Shown: positions 11,509 to 22,223, counted from the stretch's first letter. The stretch is 64,000 bases of DNA from Megaustenia siamemsis (GCA_032433765.1 JAVIAB010000160.1:39030417-39094416); one strand, 5' to 3'. Numbers and translations are program-made. The notes: generated by a model not told the origin, from the sequence alone.

Positions 11509-11862
11509 AGGGAGCTAGAGTAAAACGAGATACTCTCTATTTGAGTGGATTCATTTAAAATCGTCGCATGTGCATCGGAATAATGCATGCACAGTGGTCG
11601 ACCTCGTCAACAGCAATGACTGACGACATGCTTTGGAGGATACTACTGCAGGACAGCGGGGAGGGAGCGGATATGAGAACGTCTAATGGAACTAATTTCA
11701 TAGATAGAATTAGACAGAATAGAAACAATACACAGGAGAATGGAAATAAAATTGTTTGTCTATTTGTTCATAACGCTTTGTGATGTCACACCATAGAAAA
11801 AGAAAAGTCACAAGTGGTGAAGGAGCAGAACTCGAGACATCACCTATAGTAAAATGAAGAGT
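11509..11862. other. Spacer, nothing recognised
   Basis: Single-copy-looking sequence; a 71-codon open frame at 11568-11783 has no recognisable domain. Confidence 0.4.
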
Positions 11863-12135
11863 CTGCATCAAGGAAACTCTACAACAGCAGCAAGGAAACT
11901 CGACAAAATCATCAAGGAAACTCTACAACAGCAGCAAGGAAACTCGACAAAATCATCAAGGAAACTCTACAACAGCAGCAAGGAAACTCGACAAAATCAT
12001 CAAGGAAACTCTATAACAGCAGCAAGGAAACTCGACAAAATCATCAAGGAAACTCTACAACAGCAGCGAGGAAACTCGACAAAATCATCAAGGAAACTCT
12101 ACGACATCATAAACGAAACTCTTCGACAGCATCAA
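11863..12135 (+). repeat. 44-bp minisatellite derived from a LINE 3' coding end
   Basis: About six copies of CAAGGAAACTCTACAACAGC plus AGCAAGGAAACTCGACAAAATCAT. Each unit contains two AAGGAAACTC half-units. In frame it repeats an IKETLQQQ-like peptide, which corresponds to the NIKETLQRQ stretch of the LINE end at 54152-54460. It therefore looks like amplification of LINE coding sequence. Confidence 0.85.
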
Positions 12136-12475
12136 ATCATAACAGTCTGCAATGTTAGAAGAGCAAATCTAGAACTTTGTACTTCCCTCGAGACTCGAAA
12201 GGAAAGAAATAGAAGAGCCAAAACTAAAACCTTGTACTTCACCCGAGACTCGAACGGAAAGAAATAGAAGAGTAAAAACTAGAATCGTGTACTTCCCTCG
12301 AGACTCGAAATGAAAGAAATAAAAGAGCGAAAACTAGAACCTTGTACTTCCCTCGAGACTCGAAATGAAAGAAATAGAAGGGCCAAAACTAAAACCTTGT
12401 ACTTCACCCGAGACTCGAACGGAAAGAAATAGAAGGGCCAAAACTAAAACCTTGTACTTCCCAATAGACTCGGTG
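12136..12475 (+). repeat. 55-bp minisatellite from a LINE 3' terminus
   Basis: About five and a half copies of a 55-bp unit (GAAGAGCCAAAACTAAAACC, then TTGTACTTCCCTCGAGACTC and GAAAGGAAAGAAATA). It reads LELCTSLETRKERN in frame and matches the ELCISLNTRKCTS terminal part of the LINE remnant at 54152-54460. With the preceding 44-bp array it forms one LINE end carrying two internal expansions. Confidence 0.85.
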
Positions 12476-12477
12476 AT

Positions 12478-12912
12478 AGACAACAAGTGAACAATGTCGT
12501 GGATGAAACCATGGAAACAACAAGTGAACAATGTCGTGGAGGAAACCATGGAAACAACAAGTGAACAATGTCGTGGAGGAAACCATGGAAACAACAAGTG
12601 AACAATGTCGTGGAGGAAACCATGGAAACAACAAGTGAACAATGTCGTGGAGGAAATCATGGAAACAACAAGTGAACAATGTCGTGGAGGAAACCATGGA
12701 AACAACAAGTGAACAATGTCGTGGAGGAAACCATGGAAACAACAAGTGAACAATGTCGTGGAGGAAACCATGGAAACAACAAGTGAACAATGTCGTGGAG
12801 GAAACCATGGAAACAACAAGTGAACAATGTCGTGGAGGAAACCATGGAAACAACAAGTGAACAATGTCGTGGAGGAAACCATGGAAACAACAAGTGAACA
12901 ATGTTGTAAACT
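12478..12912. repeat. 37-bp minisatellite
   Basis: About eleven and a half nearly identical copies of CAACAAGTGAACAATGTCGT plus GGAGGAAACCATGGAAA. Because 37 is not a multiple of three, each frame cycles through all three registers and yields a 37-residue phantom repeat on the minus strand. Confidence 0.97.
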
Positions 12913-12944
12913 AAGTTCAACACTTGTAACCCGGAGACCTCATT

Positions 12945-13255
12945 TTTCTTCTTCTTCTATCCTTCCTCTATTGCCGTTGGCGTCGAGGGGAGATACAATC
13001 TGCGATTCTTTGCTCTTCTGTTGGCCTCTTCTGGTGTTATTCCTCCTAGTAACTCTATTTTTCCCTTTATCCATCTCTTTCTCGGTCTTCCTCTTAATCT
13101 GGCGTTTTCGTAGCGTTTGTTTTTGGCTCTTTGAGTCATTGTTAGTTCTTTTTCTCTCGTTATGTGGCCGAACCAATTTATCTGTTGTTTCTTTATGTAT
13201 TCGATGGTTGGTTCAATTTCGAGTTTCTTCCTCAGGTCGGTGTTTCTTACTCTGT
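12945..13255 (-). mobile_element. 5'-truncated LINE fragment with (GAA)n end
   Basis: Minus-strand reading: RKKLEIEPTIEYIKKQQINW, FGHI, then ARLRGRPRKRWIKGKIELLG and NRRAKNRRLYLPS. This is the conserved C-terminal tail of an RTE-like reverse transcriptase, ending in GAAGAAGAAG. A probable 7-bp target duplication, CCTCATT, lies at 12938-12944 and 13256-13262. Related copies are at 24150-24645, 27200-27870, 31635-31815 and 58926-59135. Confidence 0.85.
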
Positions 13256-13262
13256 CCTCATT

Positions 13263-13496
13263 AACACCCCATAATATTCATTTCATCGTTGTAACAAAAA
13301 TGGGATGGGTGAGGGGGGGGGGGGAGGAAGGAATAAAAATCATCCAAGAAGATGAAGATGGTGGCGATGACATAATAATAAATACAATAACAACAACAAC
13401 AATAAACTTAGCTTTGAACAAAACCTTGGAAATGAAACTCTCTCTACGGAACACTTTTAAAAAAAAGCTTTATTGACTGGTTTTGGAGTTTCTCAT
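13263..13496. other. Spacer with short simple repeats
   Basis: Contains a G-run at 13313-13323 and AAC/AAT-rich sequence near 13380-13410. No gene. Confidence 0.5.
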
Positions 13497-13882
13497 GTTT
13501 GATGATCTGTTTCTACGAAATGATTTGTTTCTACAAAATGATCTGTTTCTACGAAATGATCTGTTTCTACAAAATGATCTGTTTCTACAAAATAATCTGT
13601 TTCTACGAAATGATCTTTTTTTCTACCAATTGATCTGTTTCTACGAAATGATCTGTTTCTGCGAAATGATCTGTTTCTACAAAATCATCTGTTTCTACGA
13701 AATGATCTGTTTCTACAAAATGATCTGTTTCTACGAAATGATCTGTTTCTACAAAATGATCTGTTTCTACGAAATGATCTGTTTCTACAAAATTATCTGT
13801 TTCTACGAAATGATATTTTTCTACAAAATGATCTGTTTCTACGAAATGATCTCTCTCTACGAAATGATCTGTTTCTAAGAAA
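13497..13882. repeat. 18/36-bp minisatellite next to a splice donor
   Basis: About 21 copies of GATCTGTTTCTACAAAAT. CGA and CAA variants largely alternate, giving a 36-bp higher-order unit. The last unit runs into the GTACGT donor (minus strand) of the glutamate-receptor exon at 13888, leaving no more than about five bases between them. Confidence 0.93.
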
Positions 13883-13887
13883 CGTAC

Positions 13888-14036
13888 CTGAAGTTAAGGT
13901 CGATTGCCAGTTTCTCCAGCATCTCAAGGGCCAGACCTTTGCAGCAGTGCACCGTGTAGAGCTCATCCACATGCTTCATGTCAGACTGAAAGTCGTCTAT
14001 GATCGTGGTCAGTAGTGAGTGTGAGCTGTTGGCCAC
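13888..14036 (-). CDS. NMDA receptor-like exon: start of glutamate-binding S1 lobe
   Basis: The exon is 149 bp, bounded by an acceptor (CCCCTCAATTAG) and a GTACGT donor. It reads in phase 0 and ends with two extra bases. The translation starts VANSSHSLLTT and contains VHCCKGLALEMLEKLAIDLN followed by phenylalanine. The CCxG...LxxLAxxxxF pattern is the hallmark of NMDA-receptor subunits at the start of the S1 ligand-binding lobe (family knowledge: CCKGFCIDIL in vertebrate GluN2). Here the usual FC after the glycine is LA, a noticeable departure. The protein would be a plasma-membrane cation channel subunit binding glutamate or glycine. The next exon, coding the rest of S1 and the first membrane segment, is not found between here and position 1 and probably lies outside the window. 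Confidence 0.78.
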
Positions 14037-14381
14037 CTAATTGAGGGGACAGTCAGGTAGGTGTTACAACGAAAAGATGATAATCGATGAACAAAATTAA
14101 CATACAGCTGTACTTATGTCAGAAACGTTAAACACGTAATGTCATCTTTGTGGAGGGTTTTGTGTGTGTGTCTGTGCGTGTGTTTGCTATCTTCACGACA
14201 ATATTCTAACTTTACGTTATCTATGCATCAAATCTATGTCAATAGAAGGGAGAAATAGAGTTCATCGGTGCTAGCGTTTATGACTCTGTCACTTCTTGTT
14301 ATATTCTATTTTCTTTTCTGATGTCTCATTTCAGTTGCGGAAATTCTTCTCAAGCATATCATTTCCGTTGTACTTCTGGGT
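14037..14381. other. Intronic sequence, nothing recognised
   Basis: Intron upstream of the 13888-14036 exon. A short GT-rich stretch is at 14160-14186. Confidence 0.5.
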
Positions 14382-14635
14382 CTCGATAATCTAGAGGTGA
14401 GACGTTGGCAGCTGGACATGAAAGCCCAGGGTTTGAGTCTCGCCAGAGGAGGTGAGAATGTTTCACTTGAGTCCGTGGTTTCTTCCTGGCTTTACCCTTC
14501 ATCCCGATCTCGAAATAATAAGATGTGATGTTTATACCTCTCAGATAAAGGCGAGAAACCAGGAAATGCCGTGTATACGATGCGCACGTTAAAGAGCCTG
14601 TCCGTGATAGTTAACAATCGAAAGAGTAGGTCATA
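14382..14635 (+). mobile_element. tRNA-derived SINE, family B, diverged copy
   Basis: The head reads TCTAGAGGTGAGACGTTGGC with GGTTTGAGTCTCGCC as a B-box-like block. The 3' half, AAACCAGGAAATGCCGTGTA followed by GCGCACGTTAAAGAGCC, parallels 5480-5530. It lies just upstream of a family A SINE. Confidence 0.6.
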
Positions 14636-14701
14636 CATTTCCGCAGCCGTACACAATTTGATAGGAGAAATCTACTCAAAAAGACGTCAACACCATCGAA
14701 G

Positions 14702-14935
14702 ATAACTGAACTACAAAGGACAAGAGGTAGGGTTTCGATACCAACCGACGGCTTCCGGGTTCACCAAGCCTTAAATGGGTACCGGATTTTTTCTGGGAAA
14801 GTAAAGCGGCACGGGCGTAATACCGACCACATTACCCTAAAAATCATGTGCTGAAGGTCTGTAAAATGTATGGACACTAACACCATATTCCTTATACGCC
14901 AAAAAGCGTGACGGGGACTCTTTACTTTTACTACT
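14702..14935 (+). mobile_element. tRNA-derived SINE, family A, 5'-truncated copy
   Basis: It starts at GAACTACAAAGGACAAGAGG and includes GGCTTCCGGGTTCACC, AAAGCGGCACGGGCGTAATA and the 3' terminus ending GACGGGGACTCTTTACTTTT. The tRNA A-box part is missing. Confidence 0.85.
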
Positions 14936-15540
14936 CTCGAAGATACAAAAATGAGGGTACATCTGAAATCTGAGAACTACCTGTATGTCGATGTATACCT
15001 GAGTACACGGCTGCCCGTGTGAAACTGGGGAAATGCGATATTGACGCAAAAGTCAGTCCCTCAGGACTTCGCTAGAAATATAAAACTACTATTCGCAAAC
15101 ACATTTCCTTCGTTGCCATTTTTCTCAGGCTCTTTTCCGCTGTGACGATTTTTTAAAAATCAATTTCTAGTTTTTTCCATATTGGACCACCATCATTGCT
15201 TTTATAAAGCGTTTTAACTGGGATCTCTTGCATGATCACCAATAACTGCCTAAGCCCAGATTAACGAAAAGATAGTGTCCGTCGAGGGACTGTTACTTTA
15301 GAATTTCATAGTTTACCTGGGCACTGATATATAGTGGGGTATTTTTATTTCTAAAACTAGAAACTAACAAATAGTTTATATTCTCAACATGAAAAAAGTA
15401 AGTTTCATCGTTTGACTCCGAAAGGACTAGACACTTGATTTCAATTACTTAAAGAACAACGATCACTGATTAAAACCTAGTTATTCCAGTTTGAATTGGA
15501 GTCGGGTATTTTGCAGATCCCAGTATCTCCATGTATAAAG
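14936..15540. other. Intronic spacer, nothing recognised
   Basis: No repeat, exon or transposon motif found on either strand. Confidence 0.5.
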
Positions 15541-15800
15541 GTGGAACAGGTAAAGGTTAGTCCTATAGCAATTGTCATTGGGTAATACAATATTGGTGAC
15601 AATTGTACAGAGCCTCAGCTTTAGGAAGTAGGGTGGCCAATTCCCTCCTTCCAAGAGAATAACTCTACCTCCCATTTATTGTGGCTGGGTGGACCTTGGT
15701 AGACTTTGCGCTGTGAAAAAAGATGTTGTCTCAACTGACATTTGAACTCCGAAACTTCAGGACAACAGGCGAGTGCACTAACCATTACGCCACTGGGCTC
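15541..15800 (-). mobile_element. tRNA-derived SINE, family C
   Basis: On the minus strand it starts GAGCCCAGTGGCGTAATGGT (A-box region TGGCGTAATGGTTAGTG), followed by a B-box-like GGAGTTCAAATG and about 180 bp of body. Related partial copies are at 25529-25696 and 26835-26962 (both minus). Confidence 0.65.
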
Positions 15801-15802
15801 AC

Positions 15803-16190
15803 TCGACGCTGTAGCGGCCCATTAATGATTAATTTCGCGTGATATGATCACAGTATCTCGACGCTAGAGCGGCCCATTAATGATTAATTTAGCATGATAT
15901 GATCACAGTATCTCGACGCTAGAGCGGCCCATTAATGATTAATTTTGCGTGATATGATCACAGTATCTCGACGCTAGAGCGGCCCATTAATGATTAATTT
16001 AGCGTGATATGATCACAGTATCTCGACGCTAGAGCGCCCATTAATGATTAATTTAGCGTGATATGATCACAGTATCTCGACGCTAGAGCGGCCTATTAAT
16101 GATTAATTTCTCGTGATATAATCACAGTTTCTCGATGCTAGAGCGACTCATTAACGATTAATTTCCCGTGTGACAATCACAGTACCTCAC
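15803..16190. repeat. 55-bp satellite, subfamily 1
   Basis: About seven copies of TCTCGACGCTAGAGCGGCCC, then ATTAATGATTAATTTAGCGT and GATATGATCACAGTA. The later units are more diverged. It begins directly at the head of the family C SINE. Confidence 0.93.
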
Positions 16191-16651
16191 ATGCTCACAG
16201 CCATCACTAGTTTTACTAATTAACTACGGTTGTTGTTGTTGTTGTTGTTAGAACCATCACTACTGTACACCGGAGGAATCCATAGGTGCTCTGATATCTC
16301 CCTGAAGAATCTCGAGAAAAATCAGAGTAGAATCCTGGCCCAAGTGCACGAACTCCGTAGCACGTTTTGAATCCACGGTGCGGATAGGTTTATTCTAACA
16401 AAACTGCTCGGGAAGCGGCCACATTTATGGCCAACTCTTTTCGATTTTCACTGCGAAGGGTTCTTTTAACTTAAGCAAGCGCACACGGACCCCCTGTGCA
16501 TTGCCGTTATCCGAGAAGGCTAGACATTGGATCTCACTACAGAAGAAATTATTAATTAATTAATTATTAAAACTATAGATGGTTGCACCCAGCGCTATGC
16601 AACCCGTTAATGATTAAAAAATAAAAACTTCACAAACATGGACAATTCAAA
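16191..16651. other. Spacer between satellite blocks
   Basis: Contains a (TTG)n run at 16230-16250 and a short ATTA run near 16550-16570. No gene is seen. Confidence 0.5.
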
Positions 16652-16755
16652 GAGACATGGAATGATCTTAAAAGAATGGCAAGAAACAGAACGGCTTAGA
16701 AAGTGTTTGTTGAAGACCTATGCTCCACAGGGAGCTGACAGGTAGAAGAAGAAGA
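16652..16755 (+). mobile_element. LINE 3'-terminal fragment with (GAA)n tail
   Basis: About 100 bp identical in order to the last part of 5589-6160 (AGACATGGAATGATCTTAAA through CTCCACAGGGAGCTGAC, then GAAGAAGAAG). It is a severely 5'-truncated insertion that separates two blocks of 55-bp satellite. Confidence 0.85.
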
Positions 16756-16756
16756 G

Positions 16757-17010
16757 TGATTAATTTCGTGTGAATCGATCTCAGTATCTGTATGATAAAT
16801 CGACACGTTAATGTTTAATTTCGTGTGAATCGATCTCAGTATCTGTATGATAAATCGACACGTTAATTATTAATTTCGTGTGAATCGATCTCAGTATCTG
16901 TATGATAAATCGACACGTTAATGATTAATTTCGTGTGAATCGATCTCAGTATCTGTATGATAAATCGACACGTTAATGATTAATTGTGCGTGAGACATTT
17001 ATAATGTCTC
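16757..17010. repeat. 55-bp satellite, subfamily 2
   Basis: About four and a half copies of GATTAATTTCGTGTGAATCG plus ATCTCAGTATCTGTATGATA and AATCGACACGTTAAT. The period and shared blocks (TTAATGATTAATTT, TCAGTATCT) show it is a relative of the array at 15803-16190. Confidence 0.9.
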
Positions 17011-17149
17011 GACGTTACAACAATTTGTTGATGATAAATGTCGCCCTAAACTGCGACTGTATCACTTCGTTGATGGCTAGACGCAGGTGAGACAAACAAT
17101 CGCCGTGTCTGCACGCTACATATATTAGTTGATGACGTCTTTGTTTAAA
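17011..17149. other. Spacer with degenerate 55-bp units
   Basis: Diverged relatives of the 55-bp unit can be followed to about 17130. No gene. Confidence 0.4.
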
Positions 17150-20100
17150 AACCAGTCATCTTTCATAGTATTACAGGGAGTCACGAATCTTTTGGAGTAT
17201 TACAGCGAGTCACGTATCTTTTGGAGTATTACAGGGAGTCACGTATCTTTTGGAGTATTACAGGGAGTTACGAATCTTTTGGAGTATTACAGGGAGTCAC
17301 GAATCTTTTGGAGTATTAAAGGGAGTCACGAATCTTTTGGAGTATTACAGGGAGTCACGAATCTTTTGGAGTATTACAGGGAGTCATGAATCTTTTGGAG
17401 TATTAAAGGGAGTCACGAATCTTTTGCAGTATTACAGTGAGTCAGGTATCTTTTGGAGTATTAAAGGGAGTCACGAATCTTTGGGAGTATTACAGCGAGT
17501 CACGTATCTTTTGGAGTATTACAGGGAGTCACGTATCTTTCATAGTATTACAGGGAGTCACGAATCTTTTGGAGTATTACAGGGAGTCACGAATCTTTGG
17601 AGTATTACAGCGAGTCACGTATCTTTTGGAGTATTACAGGGAGTTACGAATCTTTTGGAGTATTACAGGGAGTCACGAATCTTTTGGAGTATTAAAGGGA
17701 GTCACGAATCTTTGGAGTATTACAGGGAGTCACGAATCTTTTGGAGTATTACAGGGAGTCATGAATCTTTTGGAGTATTAAAGGGAGTCACGAATCTTTT
17801 GCAGTATTACAGTGAGTCAGGTATCTTTTGGAGTATTAAAGGGAGTCACGAATCTTTGGGAGTATTACAGCGAGTCACGTATCTTTTGGAGTATTACAGG
17901 TAGTCACGAATCTTTTGGAGTATTACAGGGAGTCACGTATCTTTCATAGTATTACAGGGAGTCACGTATCTTTCATAGTATTACAGGGAGTCACGTATCT
18001 TTCATAGTATTACAGGGAGTCACGTATCTTTCAAAGTATTACAGGGAGTCACGTATCTTTCATAGTATTACAGGGAGTCACGTATCTTTCATAGTATTAC
18101 AGCGAGTCAAGTATCTTTCATAGTATTACAGGGAGTCACGTATCTTTCATAGTATTACAGGGAGTCACGTATCTTTCATAGTATTACAGGGAGTCACGTA
18201 TCTTTCATAGTATTACAGCGAGTCACGTATCTTTCATAGTATTACAGGGAGTCACGTATCTTTCATAGTATTACAGGGAGTCACGTATCTTTCATAGTAT
18301 TACAGGGAGTCACGTATCTTTTATAGTATTACAGGTAGTCACGTATCTTTGGAGTATTACAGGGAGTCACGAATCTTTTGGAGTATTACAGGGAGTCACG
18401 TATCTTTTGGAGTATTACAGGGAGTCACGAATCTTTTAGAGTATTACAGGGAGTCACGTATCTTTTGGAGTATTACAGGGAGTCACGTATCTTTTGGAGT
18501 ATTACAGGGAGTCACGTATCTTTTGGAGTATTAAAGGGAGTCACGAATCTTTTGGAGTATTACAGGGAGTCACGTATCTTTTGGAGTATTAAAGGGAGTC
18601 ACGAATCTTTTGGAGTATTGCAGGGAGTCACGAATCTTTTGGAGAATTACAGGGAGTCACGTATCTTTTGGAGTATTAAAGGGAATCACGAATCTTTTGG
18701 AGTATTACAGTGAGACACGTATCTGTTGGAGTATTACAGTGAGTCACGTATTTGTTGGAGTATTACAGTGAGTCACGTATCTGTTGGAGTATTACAGGGA
18801 GTCACGAATCTTTTGGAGTATTACAGTGAGTCACGAATCTTATGGAGTATTACAGTGAGTCACGAATCTTTTGGAGTATTTCAGTGAGTCACATATTTGC
18901 TGGAGTATACATAATGAGTCACGCATCTTTTGGGGTATTACAGGGAGTCACGAATCTTTTGGAGTATTACAGGGAGTCACGTATCTTTTGGAGTGTTAAA
19001 GGGAGTCACGAATCTTTTGGAGTATTACAGGGAGTCACGAATTTTTTGGAGTATTACAGGGAGTCACGTATCTTTTGGAGTATTAAAGGGAGTCACGAAT
19101 CTTTTGGAGTATTACAGGGAGTCACGAATCTTTTGGAGTATTACAGTGAGTCACGTATCTGTTGGAGTATTACAGTGAGTAACGAATCTTTTGGAGTATT
19201 ACTGTGAGTCACGTATCTGTTGGAGTATTACAGGGAGTCACAAATCTTTTGGAGTATTACAGTGAGTCACGAATCTTTTGGAGTATTACAGTGAGTCACG
19301 TATCTGTTGGAGTATTACAGTGAGTCACGTATTTGTTGGAGTATTACAGTGAGTCACGTATCTGTTGGAGTATTACAGGGAGTCACGAATCTTTTGGAGT
19401 ATTACTGTGAGTCACGTATCTGTTGGAGTATTACAGGGAGTCACGAATCTTTTGGAGTATTACAGTGAGTCACGAATCTTTTGGAGTATTACAGTGAGTC
19501 ACGTATCTGTTGCAGTATTACAGTGAGTCACGTATTTGTTGGAGTATTACAGTGAGTCACGTATCTGTTGGAGTATTACAGGGAGTCACGAATCTTTTGG
19601 AGTGTTACAGTGAGTCACGAATCTTATGGAGTATTACAGTGAGTCACAAATCTTTTGGAGTATTTCAGTGAGTCACATATTTGCTGGAGTATACATAATG
19701 AGTCACGTATCTTTTGGAGTGTTACAGTGAATCACGTATCTTTTGGAGTGTTACAGTGAGCCACGTATCTTTTGGAGTGTTACAGCGAGTCACGTATCTT
19801 TTGGAGTGTTACAGAGAGTCACGTATTTTTTGGAGTGTTACAGTGAGCCACGTATCTTTTGGAGTGTTACAGTGAGTCACGTATCTTTTGGAGTGTTACA
19901 GTGAGTCACGTATCTTTTGGAGTGTTACAGTGAGTCACGTATCTCTTGGAGTGTTATAGTGAGTCACGTATCTTTTGGAGTGTTACAGTGAGTCACGTAT
20001 CTTTTGAAGTGTTATAGTGAGTCACGTATCTTTTGGAGTATTACAGTGAATCACGTATCTTTTGGAGTATTACAGTGAGCCACGTATCTTTCGGAGTATT

Positions 20101-20560
20101 ACAGTGAATCACGTGACTTTTGGAGTATTACAATGAGTCACGTAACTTTTGGAGTATTACAATGAGTCACGTAACTTTTGGAGTATTACAATGAGTCACG
20201 TAACTTTTGGAGTATTACAGTGAGTCACGAATCTTATGGAGTATTACGGTGAGTCACGAATCTTTTGGAGTATTTCAGTGAGTCACATATTTGCTGGAGT
20301 ATATATAATGAGTCACGTATCTTTTGGAGTGTTACAGTGAATCACGTATCTTTTGGAGTATTACAGTGAATCACGTAGCTTTTGGAGTATTACAGTGAAT
20401 CACGTAACTTTTGGAGTATTACAGTGAATCACGTATCTTTCGGAGTATTACAGTGAATCACGTAACTTTTGGAGTTTTACAGTGAATCACGCAACTTTTG
20501 GAGTATTACAGTGAATCACGTATCTTTTGGAGTATTACAGTGAGCCACGTATATTTTGTT
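17150..20560. repeat. 29-bp satellite, about 118 copies
   Basis: The unit is GAGTCACGAATCTTTTGGAG plus TATTACAGG. Distinct blocks exist: a CTTTCATAGTATT variant dominates about 17930-18330, CTGTTGGAGTATTACAGTGAG variants alternate at about 18700-19600, and TGTTACAGTGAG variants dominate after 19700. Longer higher-order periods are visible (see findings). Because 29 is not a multiple of three, open frames wander between registers. Confidence 0.97.
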
Positions 20561-20671
20561 GCAAAAGTTCTCGTTTCACTTCCTCCCTCCCTTTCCATCA
20601 GTAACATACAGTTTGAATTTTTGACCCTCTAATTTTTTGTTTATTGCATTCTCTATAACAATTGATGGAAA
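20561..20671. other. Spacer, nothing recognised
   Basis: Short non-repetitive gap between the 29-bp satellite and a LINE fragment. Confidence 0.5.
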
Positions 20672-21215
20672 AAAATGTAAGGTATAAGTAAAGAAAAGAG
20701 TAGGAATGGCAAGAAGTAATGTTAATAACATGACAAATATACGCACATCAAAGCAAGTAACATCAGAACAACAATTACGTATTTTAAAATGTTATATCTA
20801 CTCAACATTCCTGATGTTGCAGAAACATAGGCATTAAAATACAAAGAAACCAGAGCAGAAAATAAAATAGTCTTTGAAACACGGATTCGTAGAAAAATGA
20901 GGAGCGTTGGGTGGGTGAAAAAGAAGACAAACAATGAAGTTTTGAATCGGCTGAGAGCAAAAACTGAACTATTTTAACACAATTCAGAAATGACAACTGA
21001 AATTTTTAGGACATAGAAGGGACATAATTCAAATCTAAAAGTCATTGTGGAAGAGAAGGTACAAGGTAGGTGAGGCAGACCAAGACTAAAGTGGACTGAC
21101 AGCATCAATAGATGGACAGGTGAATCTATGACAACGTGCACTATCAAGGCAAGAAAAAGATTAAAATGGCGCTCTATGGTAGCCAATCTTCGATACAGAG
21201 ACGACACCCAAAGAA
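20672..21215 (+). mobile_element. Decayed RTE-like LINE 3' fragment
   Basis: It carries, in broken frames, RMARSNVNNM, the CYIYSTFL-like segment, AENKIVFETRIRRKMR, NEVLNRL and a terminal WRSMVANLRYRDDTQ-like tail. The order of motifs equals that at 42440-43515 and 47975-48655 (plus) and 49455-49815 (minus). Confidence 0.75.
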
Positions 21216-21515
21216 TGAACTAAATATAATACGCGTTTACCTGCACACACGGTACATAGCCTACACAGACTAGCAACTCATTTGCGAGTGATGGCTACAC
21301 ATAAATAAATTAATATAATCAGTACATCATGTCCTGCAACGAACATTTAACATTAACACGTATACATAACGTCCACAAATATAACGCCATATCTTTAACC
21401 AAAGAGTCACTCTTGAGAGATAACTTTCATCGTTCACTTATGTTAGATACCAATCAGCATGACTCACTTGTGAACGATGCACACATCAATACATACCACA
21501 CACACAAATACTTAC
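21216..21515. other. Intronic spacer, nothing recognised
   Basis: No supported gene or repeat. Confidence 0.45.
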
Positions 21516-21564
21516 CTGTAAAAGACTTTCTTCACGTACCTTGCCTGCTGCCGTAGGTAACCAC
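21516..21564 (-). CDS. Candidate 49-bp microexon of the NMDA-receptor-like gene
   Basis: On the minus strand, 49 bases lie between an AG acceptor and a GTAAGT donor. A perfect TACTAAC branch-point-like sequence sits about 18 nt upstream of the acceptor. Spliced after the 22738-22873 exon, which leaves two bases, it gives WLPTAAGKVREESLLQ and ends in phase 0, exactly the phase needed for the exon at 13888-14036. No family motif is recognised in these 16 residues. The call rests on phase bridging and splice signals only. The upstream intron is purine-rich on this strand, a poor polypyrimidine tract. Other acceptors a few bases upstream would change the phase. Confidence 0.42.
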
Positions 21565-21595
21565 CTCTCTTCTTAAGTGGTTAGTACCCAATCTG

Positions 21596-21789
21596 TGTCT
21601 TCTTCCTCTTCTTCCTCTTCCTCTTTTTCTTCTTCTTCTTCTTTCTCTTCTTCTTCCTATGTTTCTTCTTCTTCCTTTTTTGCTTCTACTTTCTCTTCTT
21701 CTCTTCCTCTTCCTCTTCCTCTTTTACTTCTTCCTCTTTCTCTTCTTTTTTTTCTTCTTCCTCTTCCTCTTCTTTTTTCTTCCTCTTCT

Positions 21790-21826
<37 letters not shown>

Positions 21827-21860
21827 TTTCCTCTTTTTCTTCTTCTCCTTCCTCTTCCCA
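21596..21860. repeat. Polypyrimidine (TTC/CTC)n tract
   Basis: About 265 bp of TTC/CTC-rich sequence on the plus strand, hence GAA/GAG on the strand of the receptor gene, just upstream of the candidate microexon. Confidence 0.95.
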
Positions 21861-22223
21861 TAACCCAGAGTCATTCAACTCATCGGGGCATCACCGACAG
21901 ACTTAGTAACCTTCTCCATTTCTTCATATCCTCAGTCATTCTTTGCAACTCTACAAAGTTATGACTGTTCATTCTTTAATGTTATCTTCCCACCTCTTTT
22001 TCTGCATGTCTCACCTTGTCGCTCTTATCACTTCCTTGTAGAATGATCTTTGCTAATCTATTCATACCGTGCAGTTATTTTGTCCTGTGTTGTGTATTAT
22101 TTCTGCATTTTCATCGCTTTCTGCTTCAGCCGATCTTTTTACCAATGACGTGTCCCTGCTTCACGAATGAGCAAAAAGTAATGGTTATTTTCCCGGATGT
22201 TAGTAAAAATTATGTCAGGGTTT
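21861..22223. other. Intronic spacer, nothing recognised
   Basis: T-rich sequence without recognisable features. Confidence 0.45.

Noticed and set aside
12334..12923. Three overlapping frames repeating a 37-residue peptide
   Set aside because: Consequence of a 37-bp period cycling through three registers.
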